This document shows positions 55,048 to 64,000 of a DNA stretch of 64,000 bases, piece by piece; position 1 is the first letter of the stretch, and each line of letters starts with the position of its first letter. Where the stretch lies: contig NC_007955.1 of the NCBI RefSeq assembly GCF_000013725.1, positions 2,077,579-2,141,578 on the forward strand, given 5' to 3'. The notes under the pieces are model-generated. The model ran no database searches. It was given only the letters and a program-made list of their open reading frames with translations, and was not told the origin of the DNA. The translations under genes were made by a program, and so were the position numbers. The stretch comes from Methanococcoides burtonii DSM 6242. Its GTDB lineage: Archaea; Halobacteriota; Methanosarcinia; Methanosarcinales; Methanosarcinaceae.

Positions 55048-56319
55048 TTATAATTTATGATTGAACACATATTTTTTTATAAACAAAAGATGTATCAACA
55101 ACGTAATTATCTGTGATATTGATGTAGCACTAGCTGCTCCAATTATTCCATAATTAGGAATCAATATCAAATTCAACATTGTGTTCATTAATGCGCATAG
55201 GGCTGTCATTTTAAACACAATATTCACTTTTCCAACACTTGATAATGTGTTTCCTACTGATCCAATTGGTGCACAAATAGAGTAACCAACTAATAATATT
55301 AGCATTGGTCTATAAGCAGGTAAAAATTCTTCTGTAAAAATTGTTATTATTAAATAATTACCAAAGACAGCTATAATTACTGAAATAAATAGTATGCCTC
55401 CAAAAGTTTTTACCATGGTACTTTTGATAAGCTTTCTTATGCTTTCAAAATCATTTTTTCCATAATATTTTGCCATTACTGGAGTTGTAACTCGCTGTAC
55501 AACTTGTGGTAACAAAATAACTCCTTGCATGAAAATGATTGCGACAGCATAATATCCAACTTCAGTTTCATCCATGAAATGACCAACCATAAGGCTGTCT
55601 ATTTGCATGTTGATGAGTCCGATCGAGTTGGCAAGCACAACATAAAAACCAAACCATGAAATTTCTTTGAGTACTGTTTTACTAATAAACAAAGAAGGTT
55701 GTATGTCATGCTTTGCAAGGTATATAGACAAGATTCCGATGAGAATTGTAGGAGCTACATAACCTATAATTGCTCCTGTCACGTCCATTTTAAAGAATAG
55801 AACAAGTGCAATGGATAGAATTGCTACTGATACATTTTGTGTAATGTTAACCAAGGCAAATGCCTGCATTCTTCTTTGGCCATTAAGTGTTCCTATTACA
55901 ACTTTCTGAATGGCAATAAATGGGAAGCATATTGCTGTTATCTTCAGTAATTCTTCCATTGCAGGCATATCAAAGAAATTGATCGCTATTAATGGAGATA
56001 ACAAGTACAGGAGAATTCCCATTGCTGATCCACTAATTAGTGAACCAATCACACCCGATGAAACAAACTCTTTTATCTTTCCTTCATCATCGCTATACTG
56101 TGCAATATACTTCGTCAAAGCAGCACCAATTCCAAATGCAGCGAACTGCATCCCGAACATATAAATTGTAAAAACAAGGGTGTAAAGGCCAAGTCCTGAT
56201 GGTCCTAACTCTTTACCCAGAACGATTCTAAGCAGTAAATGAGATAAAGAAGCAGTAGCAAGGCTAATGAAAGACCATTGTACGTCTTTCATTGTCTTAC
56301 TTACTTTAAAGTTGAACAT
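55048..56319 (-). CDS. polysaccharide biosynthesis flippase (Wzx/PST family)
   Basis: 423 aa with about twelve to fourteen membrane segments. Typical MATE/PST opening (KDVQWSFISLATASLSHLLL, LGKELGPSGLGLYTLVFTIY) and a late SSVGKVNIVFKMTALCALMN segment. Moves lipid-linked oligosaccharides across the membrane in glycan assembly. It lies 52 bases after the UDP-sugar dehydrogenase gene on the same strand, so it is probably in one operon with it and the oxidoreductase. Confidence 0.9.
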   Translation of the reverse strand: MFNFKVSKTMKDVQWSFISLATASLSHLLLRIVLGKELGPSGLGLYTLVFTIYMFGMQFAAFGIGAALTKYIAQYSDDEGKIKEFVSSGVIGSLISGSAMGILLYLLSPLIAINFFDMPAMEELLKITAICFPFIAIQKVVIGTLNGQRRMQAFALVNITQNVSVAILSIALVLFFKMDVTGAIIGYVAPTILIGILSIYLAKHDIQPSLFISKTVLKEISWFGFYVVLANSIGLINMQIDSLMVGHFMDETEVGYYAVAIIFMQGVILLPQVVQRVTTPVMAKYYGKNDFESIRKLIKSTMVKTFGGILFISVIIAVFGNYLIITIFTEEFLPAYRPMLILLVGYSICAPIGSVGNTLSSVGKVNIVFKMTALCALMNTMLNLILIPNYGIIGAASATSISQIITLLIHLLFIKKYVFNHKL

Positions 56320-56371
56320 GGAGTTGGCCTTTATATTTAGTAAACTTAGCTATTTATCAATAAGAGAATGT

Positions 56372-57790
56372 TCAGTTAACATCTCCTCTTCCAATACCAC
56401 GATAAACGAATCCACTGTCAATAAACTTTGTAGGATCTACAACGTTTCTACCATCGATGATCACGGGTTTATCTTTGCCCATTGTGGTCTTAATGTCAGC
56501 AGGGTTCAACTTGAAGTAGTCGGAATGGCCGGTTAGAATAGCTATAACGTCAGCACCATCAACTACAGCATTCAGATCTTTCTCGATGGTCACGTTTGGA
56601 TAGTCCAAAACGTGTGGGTCATGGATCCTTACTTCAGCACCGGCTTCGATCAAAAGGTCGTAGAGTGGTTCGGATGGGGGGTTCCTTGCATCATCGGAGT
56701 CGTTGATGAAGGCCCAGCCTAGCATAGCGATCTTTGAGCCTTTTACAGATTTTCCGACACTTGCAAGGGCATCTTCGGTGAGTTTGAACATGTGGTTGGG
56801 CATGAAGTCGTTCACTTTTCTTGCGAGGACGTAGATGGAGTCGGCGTTCTCGGGGTAGTCTAATGGGGTCTTTCCGGCGATCTCTATTCCGCGTTCCAGG
56901 TGGTAGGTGTCTTTGGTAAGGCAGTGACCGCCTACTCCGGCTCCGGGGTAGAGGATGGCTCGGGTGATGCCTTCGCCTTTCAGGCTATCTATTCCTGCGC
57001 GGACATCGTAGAAGTTTATTCCCATGGACTCGCAATAGAGGGCGAGCTGGTTGGCTGCTGCGATCTGGAGATCACGGAAGGTGTTCTCTGCTGTCTTGGT
57101 GACCTCGGCGGCTGTGGAGGTCATCGGGATGATCTTGCCTTTGGTCAGGACAGGGGAGTATAGTTCGATGGCTCGTTCTGTGCTTGTGTTGTCGATACCA
57201 CCGACAATTCTGTCGTGTTCCTGGATGTTTCTTAGGAGGCGGCCTACCATTACGCGCTCAGGGGCGTGGGCAAGGGCGAAGTCCTCTCCGGCTATGAGGC
57301 CGGATTCCTCTTCGAGGATCTCTTTGGCCATTCCGTTAGTGGTTCCGGGGGTTATTGTGGATTCCAGTACCACCAGAGTTCCGGGGGTGAGGTATCTGCC
57401 TACATTGCGTATGCCTTCTATGAGTGCTCCGAAATCCGGGATAAGGTCGGTTGGATTTTCGAATGGGGTCTGGATGGCGAGGGTTACTGCATCCATCTCT
57501 GCAATTCTTGAGAAATCCGGGGTACACTCGAACTTGTTTGAGCCGGTGACCTTTCTCAGGAGGTCTTCAAGGCCGGGTTCTTCGCCTTTAAGTGGGCTTT
57601 CGCCAGCGTTGATCATGTCTATCTTGTAGCCGGATGATGCGGAGTTTCTCTGGAAGCCCAGGACCTTCTCGAACTTATCAACATCTGCAAAAAGAGCTGC
57701 TGCAGGGATGCCTACGTATCCCATGCCAAGCACGCCTATCTTTTTTATAGGTCCTCTTTCCTCTATGATCTTCTGTAACTTATCACTCAT
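56372..57790 (-). CDS. UDP-N-acetyl-aminosugar 6-dehydrogenase (WecC/WbpA-like)
   Basis: Oxidises C6 of a UDP-HexNAc to the uronic acid with two NAD. 472 aa. NAD site IGVLGMGYVGIPAAALFA, TPGTLVVLESTITPGTT, HAPERVMVG, and the active-site Cys in GAGVGGHCLTKDTY; C-terminal domain LGWAFINDSDDARNPPSEPL. UDP-ManNAc is suggested by the 2-epimerase in the locus, UDP-GlcNAc by the adjacent Gfo/Idh gene; the sequence alone does not decide. Confidence 0.9.
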   Translation of the reverse strand: MSDKLQKIIEERGPIKKIGVLGMGYVGIPAAALFADVDKFEKVLGFQRNSASSGYKIDMINAGESPLKGEEPGLEDLLRKVTGSNKFECTPDFSRIAEMDAVTLAIQTPFENPTDLIPDFGALIEGIRNVGRYLTPGTLVVLESTITPGTTNGMAKEILEEESGLIAGEDFALAHAPERVMVGRLLRNIQEHDRIVGGIDNTSTERAIELYSPVLTKGKIIPMTSTAAEVTKTAENTFRDLQIAAANQLALYCESMGINFYDVRAGIDSLKGEGITRAILYPGAGVGGHCLTKDTYHLERGIEIAGKTPLDYPENADSIYVLARKVNDFMPNHMFKLTEDALASVGKSVKGSKIAMLGWAFINDSDDARNPPSEPLYDLLIEAGAEVRIHDPHVLDYPNVTIEKDLNAVVDGADVIAILTGHSDYFKLNPADIKTTMGKDKPVIIDGRNVVDPTKFIDSGFVYRGIGRGDVN

Positions 57791-57849
57791 AATATCAACC
57801 TGTGTTATCTGTATAATTTGTATAAATATGAAATATCAAAAATATGCGA

Positions 57850-58782
57850 TCACAATTGGATCGTCTTTTCCTGCTTGTATGATTCAATGGCAGCCATGCA
57901 AACTTCCAGCGCGTGCTTTCCGTTCTCTCCATTGGAATGTATCTTCTCACCTGTGCTAATACATTTGATGAAATATTCCAGCTCGTTCCTGAGCGGTTCT
58001 GCCTTATCAACCTTTGCTTCTCTTATCCAGTTCTCGTCATGAAGCTCCAACGTCTGGTTGATATAGTCCAGATATGCCACACCCTCAAGTCCCACTGCTG
58101 TAAGGTTGCGTATCTTGTGGGGAGTTAGCCAGTTGGTATCCACAAGTCCTGTAAGGTCATGGTCGAATCTTAGATGTATCGAAGCATGGTCCTCGAACGG
58201 ATGGATATCCGCACCTGCAATAGCATGGACCTTGTTCACTTCAAGGCCGTAAAGGTATGAGATAATATCGATATCATGTACTCCGATATCCAGAATAACT
58301 CCAACATCCCTGATCCTTGGATTGTATGGGCCGACCCTTCGGGTCGAAATTGATACTATCTTCCCAAGCAGTCCCTCATCTATGATCTCTTTAAGTTTGA
58401 TAACTGCCGGATTGAACCTTTCGATGTGCCCGATCATCAGGGCCTTGTTCGCAGCCTTCGCAGCCTTTATCATGATGTCTGCATTTTCCGGCGTGTCTGC
58501 GATTGGTTTTTCCACAAGCACATTAGTACCTGCTTCAAGAGCATCAAGACACACTTGTTTATGGAGCTTTGTAGGAACAACGATGCTCACGGCATCAAGG
58601 TCTTTCCCGAGCAACCTCATGTAATCGGTAAAATGTTCTGTCTCATATTTATCGGAAAGTTCCTTTACCCTTTTCTCATCGATATCTGAGATCCCGACAA
58701 GTTCCACGTCTTCCATCTCATGATAAATTCGTATATGGTTAACACCCATAGCTCCGGTTCCGATAACTCCGACACGTAACAT
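57850..58782 (-). CDS. Gfo/Idh/MocA oxidoreductase, probable UDP-HexNAc 3-dehydrogenase (WlbA/WbpB-like)
   Basis: 310 aa. NAD(P) site VGVIGTGAMGVNHIRIY, the family lysine in VLVEKPIADT, and the substrate-site segment DVGVILDIGVHDIDIISYL with its conserved GVHDID. A methanogen homologue is known to oxidise UDP-GlcNAc at C3 ahead of amination. First gene of the minus-strand set with the dehydrogenase and flippase. The matching aminotransferase and acetyltransferase are not in this window. Confidence 0.88.
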   Translation of the reverse strand: MLRVGVIGTGAMGVNHIRIYHEMEDVELVGISDIDEKRVKELSDKYETEHFTDYMRLLGKDLDAVSIVVPTKLHKQVCLDALEAGTNVLVEKPIADTPENADIMIKAAKAANKALMIGHIERFNPAVIKLKEIIDEGLLGKIVSISTRRVGPYNPRIRDVGVILDIGVHDIDIISYLYGLEVNKVHAIAGADIHPFEDHASIHLRFDHDLTGLVDTNWLTPHKIRNLTAVGLEGVAYLDYINQTLELHDENWIREAKVDKAEPLRNELEYFIKCISTGEKIHSNGENGKHALEVCMAAIESYKQEKTIQL

Positions 58783-58880
58783 GATAAAAACTCCTTAAAA
58801 ACAGATAGATCTAATAAAAGTACAACTAATATACTATGTTCTAAAAATATTCATACGTTTTTCAGTATTGACAGATCTTC

Positions 58881-59024
58881 TCAAACCTGCGCCAAATTCC
58901 CCTGCAAGCCACTGCTTGTATTCTTTATACAACACCCGAGAGTGCAGCACAGATCTCTATCAGCTACGCTCTTATTCACCACAAACTTATTGCCACATAC
59001 AGGACATGTCTTCTCTACGCTTAT
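58881..59024 (-). CDS. small zinc-ribbon-like protein, 47 aa
   Basis: Starts MISVEKTCPVCGNKFVVNKS and continues with CCTLGCC, giving two Cys pairs suited to one zinc ion. GGTGGT lies 8 bases before the ATG at 59024; a GTG at 59066 gives a 61-aa version with its own weak site. Role unknown; such proteins often bind nucleic acid. Confidence 0.6.
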   Translation of the reverse strand: MSVEKTCPVCGNKFVVNKSVADRDLCCTLGCCIKNTSSGLQGNLAQV

Positions 59025-59219
59025 CATAGTACTTACCACCAGGGGTGCTATTTTTAAGATTACCACCTTTACACCCAGGACGTTTTTTATGGTCTAAATA
59101 TATTTAAGGCATGTGGTTGTATTTTTTTGAAGGTCTACAGGAAAAAACAGGACATTCACTATCTTATTAGTTCGGTTGAACACTTTCATATCATGTGCAA
59201 CAGGTAATCAGAAGGTATC

Positions 59220-59711
59220 TCAGTTATGTTTCAAATGGCCATGCACATCTATCTCGCCCTGTTCTATCCGCGTGGATGATATAGGCAGGTCATCTTCCGC
59301 CATCACATAATTTATGCTCACTATCTTTATCTCTCTTTTACCGTTGGTCTTTCTGATCTCATTGATCTTCCGGGCTACTGGTAAGGTTTCGGGGGACACT
59401 ACGAGGTATTCGTAATCTTCTTCCAGGGTCGATCCGTAGGGATCTTTCAGGGTCTGGATGTTGTATTTTTCTTCTGGGAACCCGAGTTCTTTTATGAAAG
59501 CGGTCAGGCTTTTCTTGCGGGTTGCAATATCCGGGATAATTCTGTTCTTCCTTCCTGCCATCTCTTCGGATGTCAGGCCTATATCCACAACATCTCCTTT
59601 TGCCAGCTCGAACGCTTTTCTGATCAGTGCCATATGGCCATCGTGAAGGAATTCAAAAGTTCCTCCTACCGCTGTTCGTCCCATCGACTGCAAAAGGGGT
59701 TCGTATGACAT
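59220..59711 (-). CDS. coaD: phosphopantetheine adenylyltransferase, archaeal type
   Basis: Makes dephospho-CoA from 4'-phosphopantetheine and ATP. The nucleotidyltransferase HxGH motif is in VGGTFEFLHDGHMALI, and the second ATP motif is ISSTRI. 163 aa from 59711, or 154 aa from the ATG at 59684, which better matches the usual family start (GRTAVGGTF); neither has a clear ribosome site. Confidence 0.9.
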   Translation of the reverse strand: MSYEPLLQSMGRTAVGGTFEFLHDGHMALIRKAFELAKGDVVDIGLTSEEMAGRKNRIIPDIATRKKSLTAFIKELGFPEEKYNIQTLKDPYGSTLEEDYEYLVVSPETLPVARKINEIRKTNGKREIKIVSINYVMAEDDLPISSTRIEQGEIDVHGHLKHN

Positions 59712-59860
59712 AAGTGTTATGATGGGTGGGTGTTAAGGTCGTTGTTATGATCGTTGTTAGGATTGGTGTTATTCTTCGCACTGATCCTGAGAATCTGTCG
59801 GGGGAAATGCGTGTTTTGAATGGGTGGGTCGTTGCATCCCTGATGTTCTCCGGCTGTGTG

Positions 59861-59886
59861 CAGATGCATGCTTCTGCATGCCTCTG
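59861..59886. repeat. inverted repeat hairpin in the coaD upstream region
   Basis: Arms CAGATGCATGC and GCATGCCTCTG pair around TTCT, 10 of 11 positions matching. No T run follows, so it is not an obvious terminator. Confidence 0.5.
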
Positions 59887-60005
59887 ATCCCTGGGATACA
59901 AAACAGTTCCTGCGCAATGTGAACGTCTGTCGAACCTGCACTATTATATGCGGATGTACAAATGAGGTGGTATCTGTAATGATCATCTGGATTATTTTGT
60001 TATTC

Positions 60006-60548
60006 TCACTGATTGGTCGTATGTGGTACTATGATCCTGAACAATTGCCAATATACAACTATAATGAACACGCTGAGTCCTGCAAGTTCGAACATGTACG
60101 TGTTCGATACCTCCGGTGCAAAACTGTTCGCGGTAACTACCGAAAGATAATGTGAGAATCCTCCATAGGTGGTCCCATGCGGGAATTCCCATCCCATAAT
60201 TGGCCACAAGAAAGTCTGTGGAACTGTCCACATACGGTCTTGCAAAAGGTGCATGAAGCTGGCAATTGACAGGATGATCATTCCTGTGCCATTCTCTTTG
60301 TGATACTTGTGGATAATAGCTCCCATGGCAAAGAGAACCAATACGAACAAGAATGTGTGGGCAAAGATCCTTCCATTAGCAAATATTTCTTCAAAGAACA
60401 GTCTGCCGATGGGTTTGTCGATCAGGTCTGGTAAAAGTGCCCCAACTGCAACGAATCGGTAATCGATCATGTTCCGTATGGATGGAACTAGAAGTGATAT
60501 GACTAAAAAGATCGCGAGTGTAAGTCCCAAATGCCCAATGATAAACAT
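60006..60548 (-). CDS. YdjM/DUF457-like membrane-bound metal-dependent hydrolase
   Basis: About 180 aa with four or five membrane segments. The family features are the early GHLGLTLAIF, the acidic VGALLPDLIDKPIG (D pair), and later His residues FAHTFLF and FMHLLQDRMW, which could bind a metal. The ATG at 60548 is preferred to the TTG at 60557. Function unknown. A pair of direct repeats flanks its promoter. Confidence 0.75.
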   Translation of the reverse strand: MFIIGHLGLTLAIFLVISLLVPSIRNMIDYRFVAVGALLPDLIDKPIGRLFFEEIFANGRIFAHTFLFVLVLFAMGAIIHKYHKENGTGMIILSIASFMHLLQDRMWTVPQTFLWPIMGWEFPHGTTYGGFSHYLSVVTANSFAPEVSNTYMFELAGLSVFIIVVYWQLFRIIVPHTTNQ

Positions 60549-60597
60549 AATTGGCAATGGTCTTGCCAGCGCCTTAAGGGAAATGGCACCATTTTTT

Positions 60598-60652
60598 GAA
60601 ATTGTGGACGCGATTTATGTAATATTGCGCAACAGTTTAAAAATTGTGGACA
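60598..60652 (-). promoter_or_regulatory. promoter with paired operator-like repeats
   Basis: Minus-strand GTCCACAATTT occurs at 60599-60609 and 60641-60651, 42 bases (about four helix turns) apart. A TATA-like TTTTTAAAC lies next to the distal copy at 60635-60643. The distal repeat sits in a palindrome-like ATTGTGgACACAAT arrangement. Suggests a regulator site controlling the YdjM-like gene. Confidence 0.4.
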
Positions 60653-60660
60653 CAATTAGC

Positions 60661-61032
60661 ATATAATGATGGGCACAGGGTATATGGGTAGTTCAACGGT
60701 ACCTTCCTTAAGTTCAAATGATACACATTATCAATGAACAGTTAAAGATGTTTCATTTCCGGAAAATGTTGATATTTGATCGCATATCAAGCTGATGATC
60801 CGTTCGAGCTGATCTGAAGGGTAAGATCAATGGTCTCTATATTTCAGTTCATACTGATATATGATCATCTGGTCTGAAAAGGATAGTGGGCCGTTTGTTC
60901 ACATTCCTTATTGGTCAATATACCCCTTTTTCAAGTTCCTTCTATTTTAGCAAAAAACAGCTTCATGCTCACTAAATATCTGGTTTTTATAATGGATTTT
61001 CAGCTCGAATACTTTCACCTTGCTTACCTCAC
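60661..61032. other. 372-base intergenic region upstream of radA
   Basis: No convincing gene, RNA or repeat seen. AT-rich patches only. Confidence 0.4.
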
Positions 61033-61041
61033 GTATATATA
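61033..61041 (+). promoter_or_regulatory. TATA box for radA
   Basis: GTATATATA, giving an expected start near 61065 and a leader of about 50 bases that includes the AGGAG at 61104. A second TATA-like run at 61074-61080 would place the start too close to that site. Confidence 0.5.
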
Positions 61042-61117
61042 GTCCTGAGGGATAAATGAAGAATAAATGTGCACATATAAACAAAAGAAACTGGTGCACC
61101 TATAGGAGTAATTCAAA

Positions 61118-62095
61118 ATGACAGAAGTATTATTGGAAGATCTTGATCACGTAGGACCGGCAACAGCACAGAAACTCAAGGATGCCGGATTCACTACCAT
61201 TGAAGCCATTGCTGTAGCCTCCCCGGCAGAACTTGCCAACAGTGCGGAGATCGGGGAATCCACAGCTGCAAAGATAATCAACGCCGCCAGGCAGTCAGCG
61301 GACATAGGCGGATTCGAGACAGGTGACCTTGTTCTTGAAAGGCGGAAACTTGTGGGCAAACTGTCCACCGGGTGCACGGAATTCGATGAGATGATGGGTG
61401 GCGGTATAGAGACCCAGTCCATCACGGAAATGTACGGTGAGTTCGGGTCTGGAAAGACGCAGATCGCCCACCAGCTTGCTGTGAACGTACAATTACCTCC
61501 CGAGCAGGGCGGTCTTGGTGGCTCTGTGATCATGATAGATACCGAGAACACCTTTAGGCCTGAAAGGATCGCACAGATGGTAAAAGGTATCTCTGATAAG
61601 CACGGCATCGAGTACGATCCTGAGGAGTTCCTCAAGAACATCCATGTGGCACGTGCCTTCAATTCCAATCATCAGATCCTTCTTGTGGACTCTGCCAATG
61701 AGCTTGCCAATGAGCTCAAAAATACTGAGATGCCGGTAAAACTTCTTATCGTTGACTCCCTCACTGCCCATTTCAGGGCCGAGTATATCGGCAGGGGTAC
61801 GCTTGCCGACAGGCAGCAGAAGCTCAACAAGCATCTTCATGAGATCCTGCGTTTTGGGGATCTTTCCAATGCATGTGTGGTTGTCACCAATCAGGTCATG
61901 TCAAAACCTGACGCTTTCTTCGGCGACCCCACAAAACCAATAGGCGGTCACATTCTCGGCCACACTGCCACCTTCAGGCTCTACATAAGGAAATCCAAAG
62001 GAGAGAAAAGGATAGTCAAGCTCGTGGACTCTCCGAACCTGCCGGATGGTGAAGCCCTTATCTCAGTCACAACAGATGGTATTGGGGATGCCTGA
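61118..62095 (+). CDS. radA: DNA repair and recombination protein RadA
   Basis: Archaeal RecA/Rad51 recombinase forming the strand-exchange filament. 325 aa. The N-terminal helix-hairpin-helix domain (residues about 1-60, [20 protein letters not shown]) is followed by the ATPase core: Walker A GEFGSGKT (about 106-113), Walker B LLIVDSL and the DNA-binding loop region [25 protein letters not shown] precedes the ATG at 10 bases. Confidence 0.97.
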   Translation: MTEVLLEDLDHVGPATAQKLKDAGFTTIEAIAVASPAELANSAEIGESTAAKIINAARQSADIGGFETGDLVLERRKLVGKLSTGCTEFDEMMGGGIETQSITEMYGEFGSGKTQIAHQLAVNVQLPPEQGGLGGSVIMIDTENTFRPERIAQMVKGISDKHGIEYDPEEFLKNIHVARAFNSNHQILLVDSANELANELKNTEMPVKLLIVDSLTAHFRAEYIGRGTLADRQQKLNKHLHEILRFGDLSNACVVVTNQVMSKPDAFFGDPTKPIGGHILGHTATFRLYIRKSKGEKRIVKLVDSPNLPDGEALISVTTDGIGDA

Positions 62096-62132
62096 GTAAA
62101 CAATTATATGGTTCTTCGTCATATCTGATGGC

Positions 62133-62813
62133 ATGGTCCTCAAAGCTATTGTCATTGATATTGACGGAACTATAACCAATCCTGACAGGTCACTGGACCT
62201 CGATGTCGCGAAAAGGTTTCGCGAATTGAACGTACCGGTGATCCTGTCCACAGGCAATCCCTTATGCTATGTCCACGCCGCTGCAAAGCTAATAGGCATC
62301 AGCGGGATCGTGATCGCAGAAAATGGTGGCGTGATCTCCACCGGTTTTGACAGTCCTTCCATCATAGCCGATGGCAAAGAAGAATGTGAAAAGGCCTATG
62401 AACTGCTTTCTCAATATCATGATCTGGTAAAGCTCGATGACGCATATCGCAAGACAGAGGTCGTACTTAACAGGGATGTCGCAGTCGAAGATCTCCGCAG
62501 TACCCTCTCAGAAAACGGTATTGATATTGAGATCATCGACACAGGTTATGCCATCCACATCAAAAGCACTGCCATGAACAAAGGTACAGGGCTTTTGAAA
62601 GTGGCAGAACTTATGGGACTTGAACCCACAGATTATCTTGCCATCGGTGACTCATGCAACGATGCTGAAATGATGCAGGTTGCAGGGTTTGGGATTGCAG
62701 TAGCCAATGCGGATTCTGATGCAATAAAAGCTGCAAGACACATTACCAAAGCCTCATTCGGCAAAGGTGCTCTTGAGGCCATTGAGTATGCTCTATCCAA
62801 TGGCCTGCTTTAA
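62133..62813 (+). CDS. phosphoglycolate phosphatase, archaeal HAD family
   Basis: 226 aa. HAD motif I DIDGTITNP (nucleophile and acid Asp), motif II LSTGN, Lys in KGTGLLKVAEL and motif IV GDSCNDAEMM, with a C2 cap between. Matches the archaeal phosphoglycolate phosphatase group (about 225 aa). Lies 37 bases after radA on the same strand. Confidence 0.9.
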   Translation: MVLKAIVIDIDGTITNPDRSLDLDVAKRFRELNVPVILSTGNPLCYVHAAAKLIGISGIVIAENGGVISTGFDSPSIIADGKEECEKAYELLSQYHDLVKLDDAYRKTEVVLNRDVAVEDLRSTLSENGIDIEIIDTGYAIHIKSTAMNKGTGLLKVAELMGLEPTDYLAIGDSCNDAEMMQVAGFGIAVANADSDAIKAARHITKASFGKGALEAIEYALSNGLL

Positions 62814-62827
62814 AACTAAAAAAAGAA

Positions 62828-63100
62828 TTATAGGCTGTTGTGTGCCAGGCTTTTTGCCATGATCTTATCAACAACTATGTAATCCTTGATAGCACTGACC
62901 GCATCAAAAGAAACTATAATATACTGTCCGTCCTTTTGATATTTGGAAGTGTCCAGACCGATGTCCGGCTTAATGATAAGGTCTTCCAGTTCGCCGGTCT
63001 TATTTTCCATTACTATATTGTTCAGTACGCCCAGCTCGGTTCCATCCGTGGCCATGACCTGTTTATTGGACAGGTTCTTTGCAAACACTTTTGCCATCAT
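62828..63100 (-). CDS. PRC-barrel domain protein, 90 aa
   Basis: A single PRC-barrel: AKNLSNKQVMATDGTELGVL, VMENKTGELEDLIIKP, then YIIVSFDAVSAIKDYIVVD. Small archaeal PRC-barrel proteins of this size are common in methanogens and are related to the fold of RimM; the function is not established. Divergent spacing suggests an independent transcript or one following the CDC48-type gene. Confidence 0.88.
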   Translation of the reverse strand: MMAKVFAKNLSNKQVMATDGTELGVLNNIVMENKTGELEDLIIKPDIGLDTSKYQKDGQYIIVSFDAVSAIKDYIVVDKIMAKSLAHNSL

Positions 63101-63130
63101 TAATCTCCCTCTGAATATCTATTAGAACAT

Positions 63131-64000
63131 TTACATGTATCCCATATAAGAACTTGTTTCTTGTTTATGAGTTCCACCCTTGAGTTTGTCCTGTATCTTG
63201 CTATAGAATTCGGCCATATCTTCTGTTATAGTAGGCTTGACCTTCTCTATCGCAGCCAGGAAATGCCGTTCTTTGACGCTTTCCGCATCAAAATCCTCTC
63301 GTAGTGCAAGCATTGCAGCTTCTCTGCATACTGCTTCAATATCAGCTCCCACGTATCCTTCTGTCATGGCAGCAAGTGACTGGATACTGACCTCACTATC
63401 CAGTGGCATTTCGCGTGTATGGATATTGAATATACTTTCTCTGCCCTGGATCGTTGAATTGCCTACCAGTACAAGTCTGTCGAACCTTCCTGAACGCATC
63501 AGGGCAGGATCGATCATGTCCGGCCTGTTGGTGGCAGCAATAACAACTACTTCCTTTAGGGGTTCCAGTCCGTCAAGTTCTGTAAGTAATTGATTAACGA
63601 CCTGCTGTGAGCTTCTTCCTGTCTCACTATCTGCTATCCTTGTCGTAGCAATGGAATCGATCTCATCGAAGAAAATGATACATGGGGATACCTGTCTGGC
63701 TTTCTTGAACGTATCACGCACAGCCTTCTCGGACTCTCCCACGAACTTTGAAAGCATTTGAGGTCCCTTTATACTAATAAAATTAGCATTTGCTTCATTT
63801 GCCACAGCTTGTGCTATCAGGGTCTTTCCTGTTCCAGGTGGTCCATAAAGTAAGATCCCCTTGGGCGCTTTGATCCCCATCTCAATGATCCTGTCCGGAT
63901 GTTTCAGTGGCCACTCGACAGCTTCAATGATCTCCTGTTTTGCATCACTAAGACCTCCCACATCTTCCCAGGTAATGGATGGTATTTCCACAAGGACCTC
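63131..64000 (-). CDS. CDC48/VCP-type AAA ATPase, C-terminal part (5' end outside window)
   Basis: The frame is open to the right edge ([16 protein letters not shown]). One AAA module is visible: Walker A GPPGTGKT, Walker [19 protein letters not shown] and the arginine finger region [10 protein letters not shown], then the small helical domain and a short tail ending SSYMGYM. The opening resembles the D1-D2 linker of CDC48, so this is probably D2 of a two-ATPase protein unfoldase. A single-domain relative cannot be excluded from this fragment. Confidence 0.88.
   Translation of the reverse strand, partial: EVLVEIPSITWEDVGGLSDAKQEIIEAVEWPLKHPDRIIEMGIKAPKGILLYGPPGTGKTLIAQAVANEANANFISIKGPQMLSKFVGESEKAVRDTFKKARQVSPCIIFFDEIDSIATTRIADSETGRSSQQVVNQLLTELDGLEPLKEVVVIAATNRPDMIDPALMRSGRFDRLVLVGNSTIQGRESIFNIHTREMPLDSEVSIQSLAAMTEGYVGADIEAVCREAAMLALREDFDAESVKERHFLAAIEKVKPTITEDMAEFYSKIQDKLKGGTHKQETSSYMGYM

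Noticed and set aside
59979-60155. Plus-strand frame starting MIIWIILLFSLIGRMW with a GAGGTGG ribosome site
   Set aside because: Despite the good site, most of it is antisense to the YdjM-like gene and the rest of the translation looks like random sequence.
61147-61668. Minus-strand 173-aa frame antisense to radA
   Set aside because: Long only because of radA codon bias; no start site or motif.
1-64000. tRNA genes, rRNA genes, CRISPR arrays
   Set aside because: I looked for T-loop sequences of the GGTTCGAATC type and for regularly spaced repeats on both strands. Nothing formed a cloverleaf or an array.

Overview
The window reads as chromosome from a methylotrophic methanogen of the Methanosarcinales, most like Methanococcoides. 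Pointers are coenzyme F420 synthesis (CofE), the archaeal dehydroquinate route, a Fae-Hps fusion, archaeal RadA/RFC/CDC48 and SecDF, surface proteins of Methanosarcinales type (S-layer duplication domain, PGF-pre-PGF domain, PEF-CTERM tail), short TATA boxes and ATGA-coupled genes. The genus is an inference; no rRNA or tRNA gene was found.

Bases 1-26100 are mostly housekeeping: a truncated LamG surface protein, lysC-purM, an S-layer-type protein, apgM, hsp20, cofE, dCMP deaminase, secF-secD, a degenerate RFC small subunit, elp3, a winged-helix/ParA-like pair split by an IS5-type element, fae-hps, tpiA, a six-gene aromatic operon (ADTH synthase, DHQ synthase II, aroD, aroE, tyrA, small membrane protein) and guaAa.

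Bases 26100-47700 are accessory. After a PEF-CTERM protein comes a nest of elements. A decayed transposase gene carries an IS66-derived deletion element with an 8-bp target duplication. The same gene carries a group II intron, which itself contains a second, ORF-less group II intron. Next come surface proteins, a complete IS with 5-bp target duplication, a DUF1616/CPBP-protease pair, a 163-bp MITE, an AbiE-like toxin-antitoxin pair sitting between a complete TIM-barrel gene and a decayed copy of its 3' half, a solo TnpB, and a two-domain glycosyltransferase cut in two by a second IS5-type copy.

Bases 47700-58800 form a cell-surface glycan locus: DUF354 protein, UDP-GlcNAc 2-epimerase, two GT4 glycosyltransferases, NAD-dependent sugar epimerase, multi-pass membrane protein, Wzx-type flippase, UDP-aminosugar dehydrogenase and a Gfo/Idh oxidoreductase. 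The central part is visibly more AT-rich than its surroundings. Bases 58800-64000 return to housekeeping: zinc-ribbon protein, coaD, YdjM-like membrane protein, radA, phosphoglycolate phosphatase, PRC-barrel protein and the end of a CDC48-type AAA ATPase.

The most notable signals are the nested group II introns, where ligating the flanks of the outer intron restores the transposase frame and the inner domain V shows compensatory changes; the glycosyltransferase whose frame is restored by removing the IS and one 4-bp duplication; and the AbiE-like module with a nuclease-like extension flanked by a partial gene duplication.
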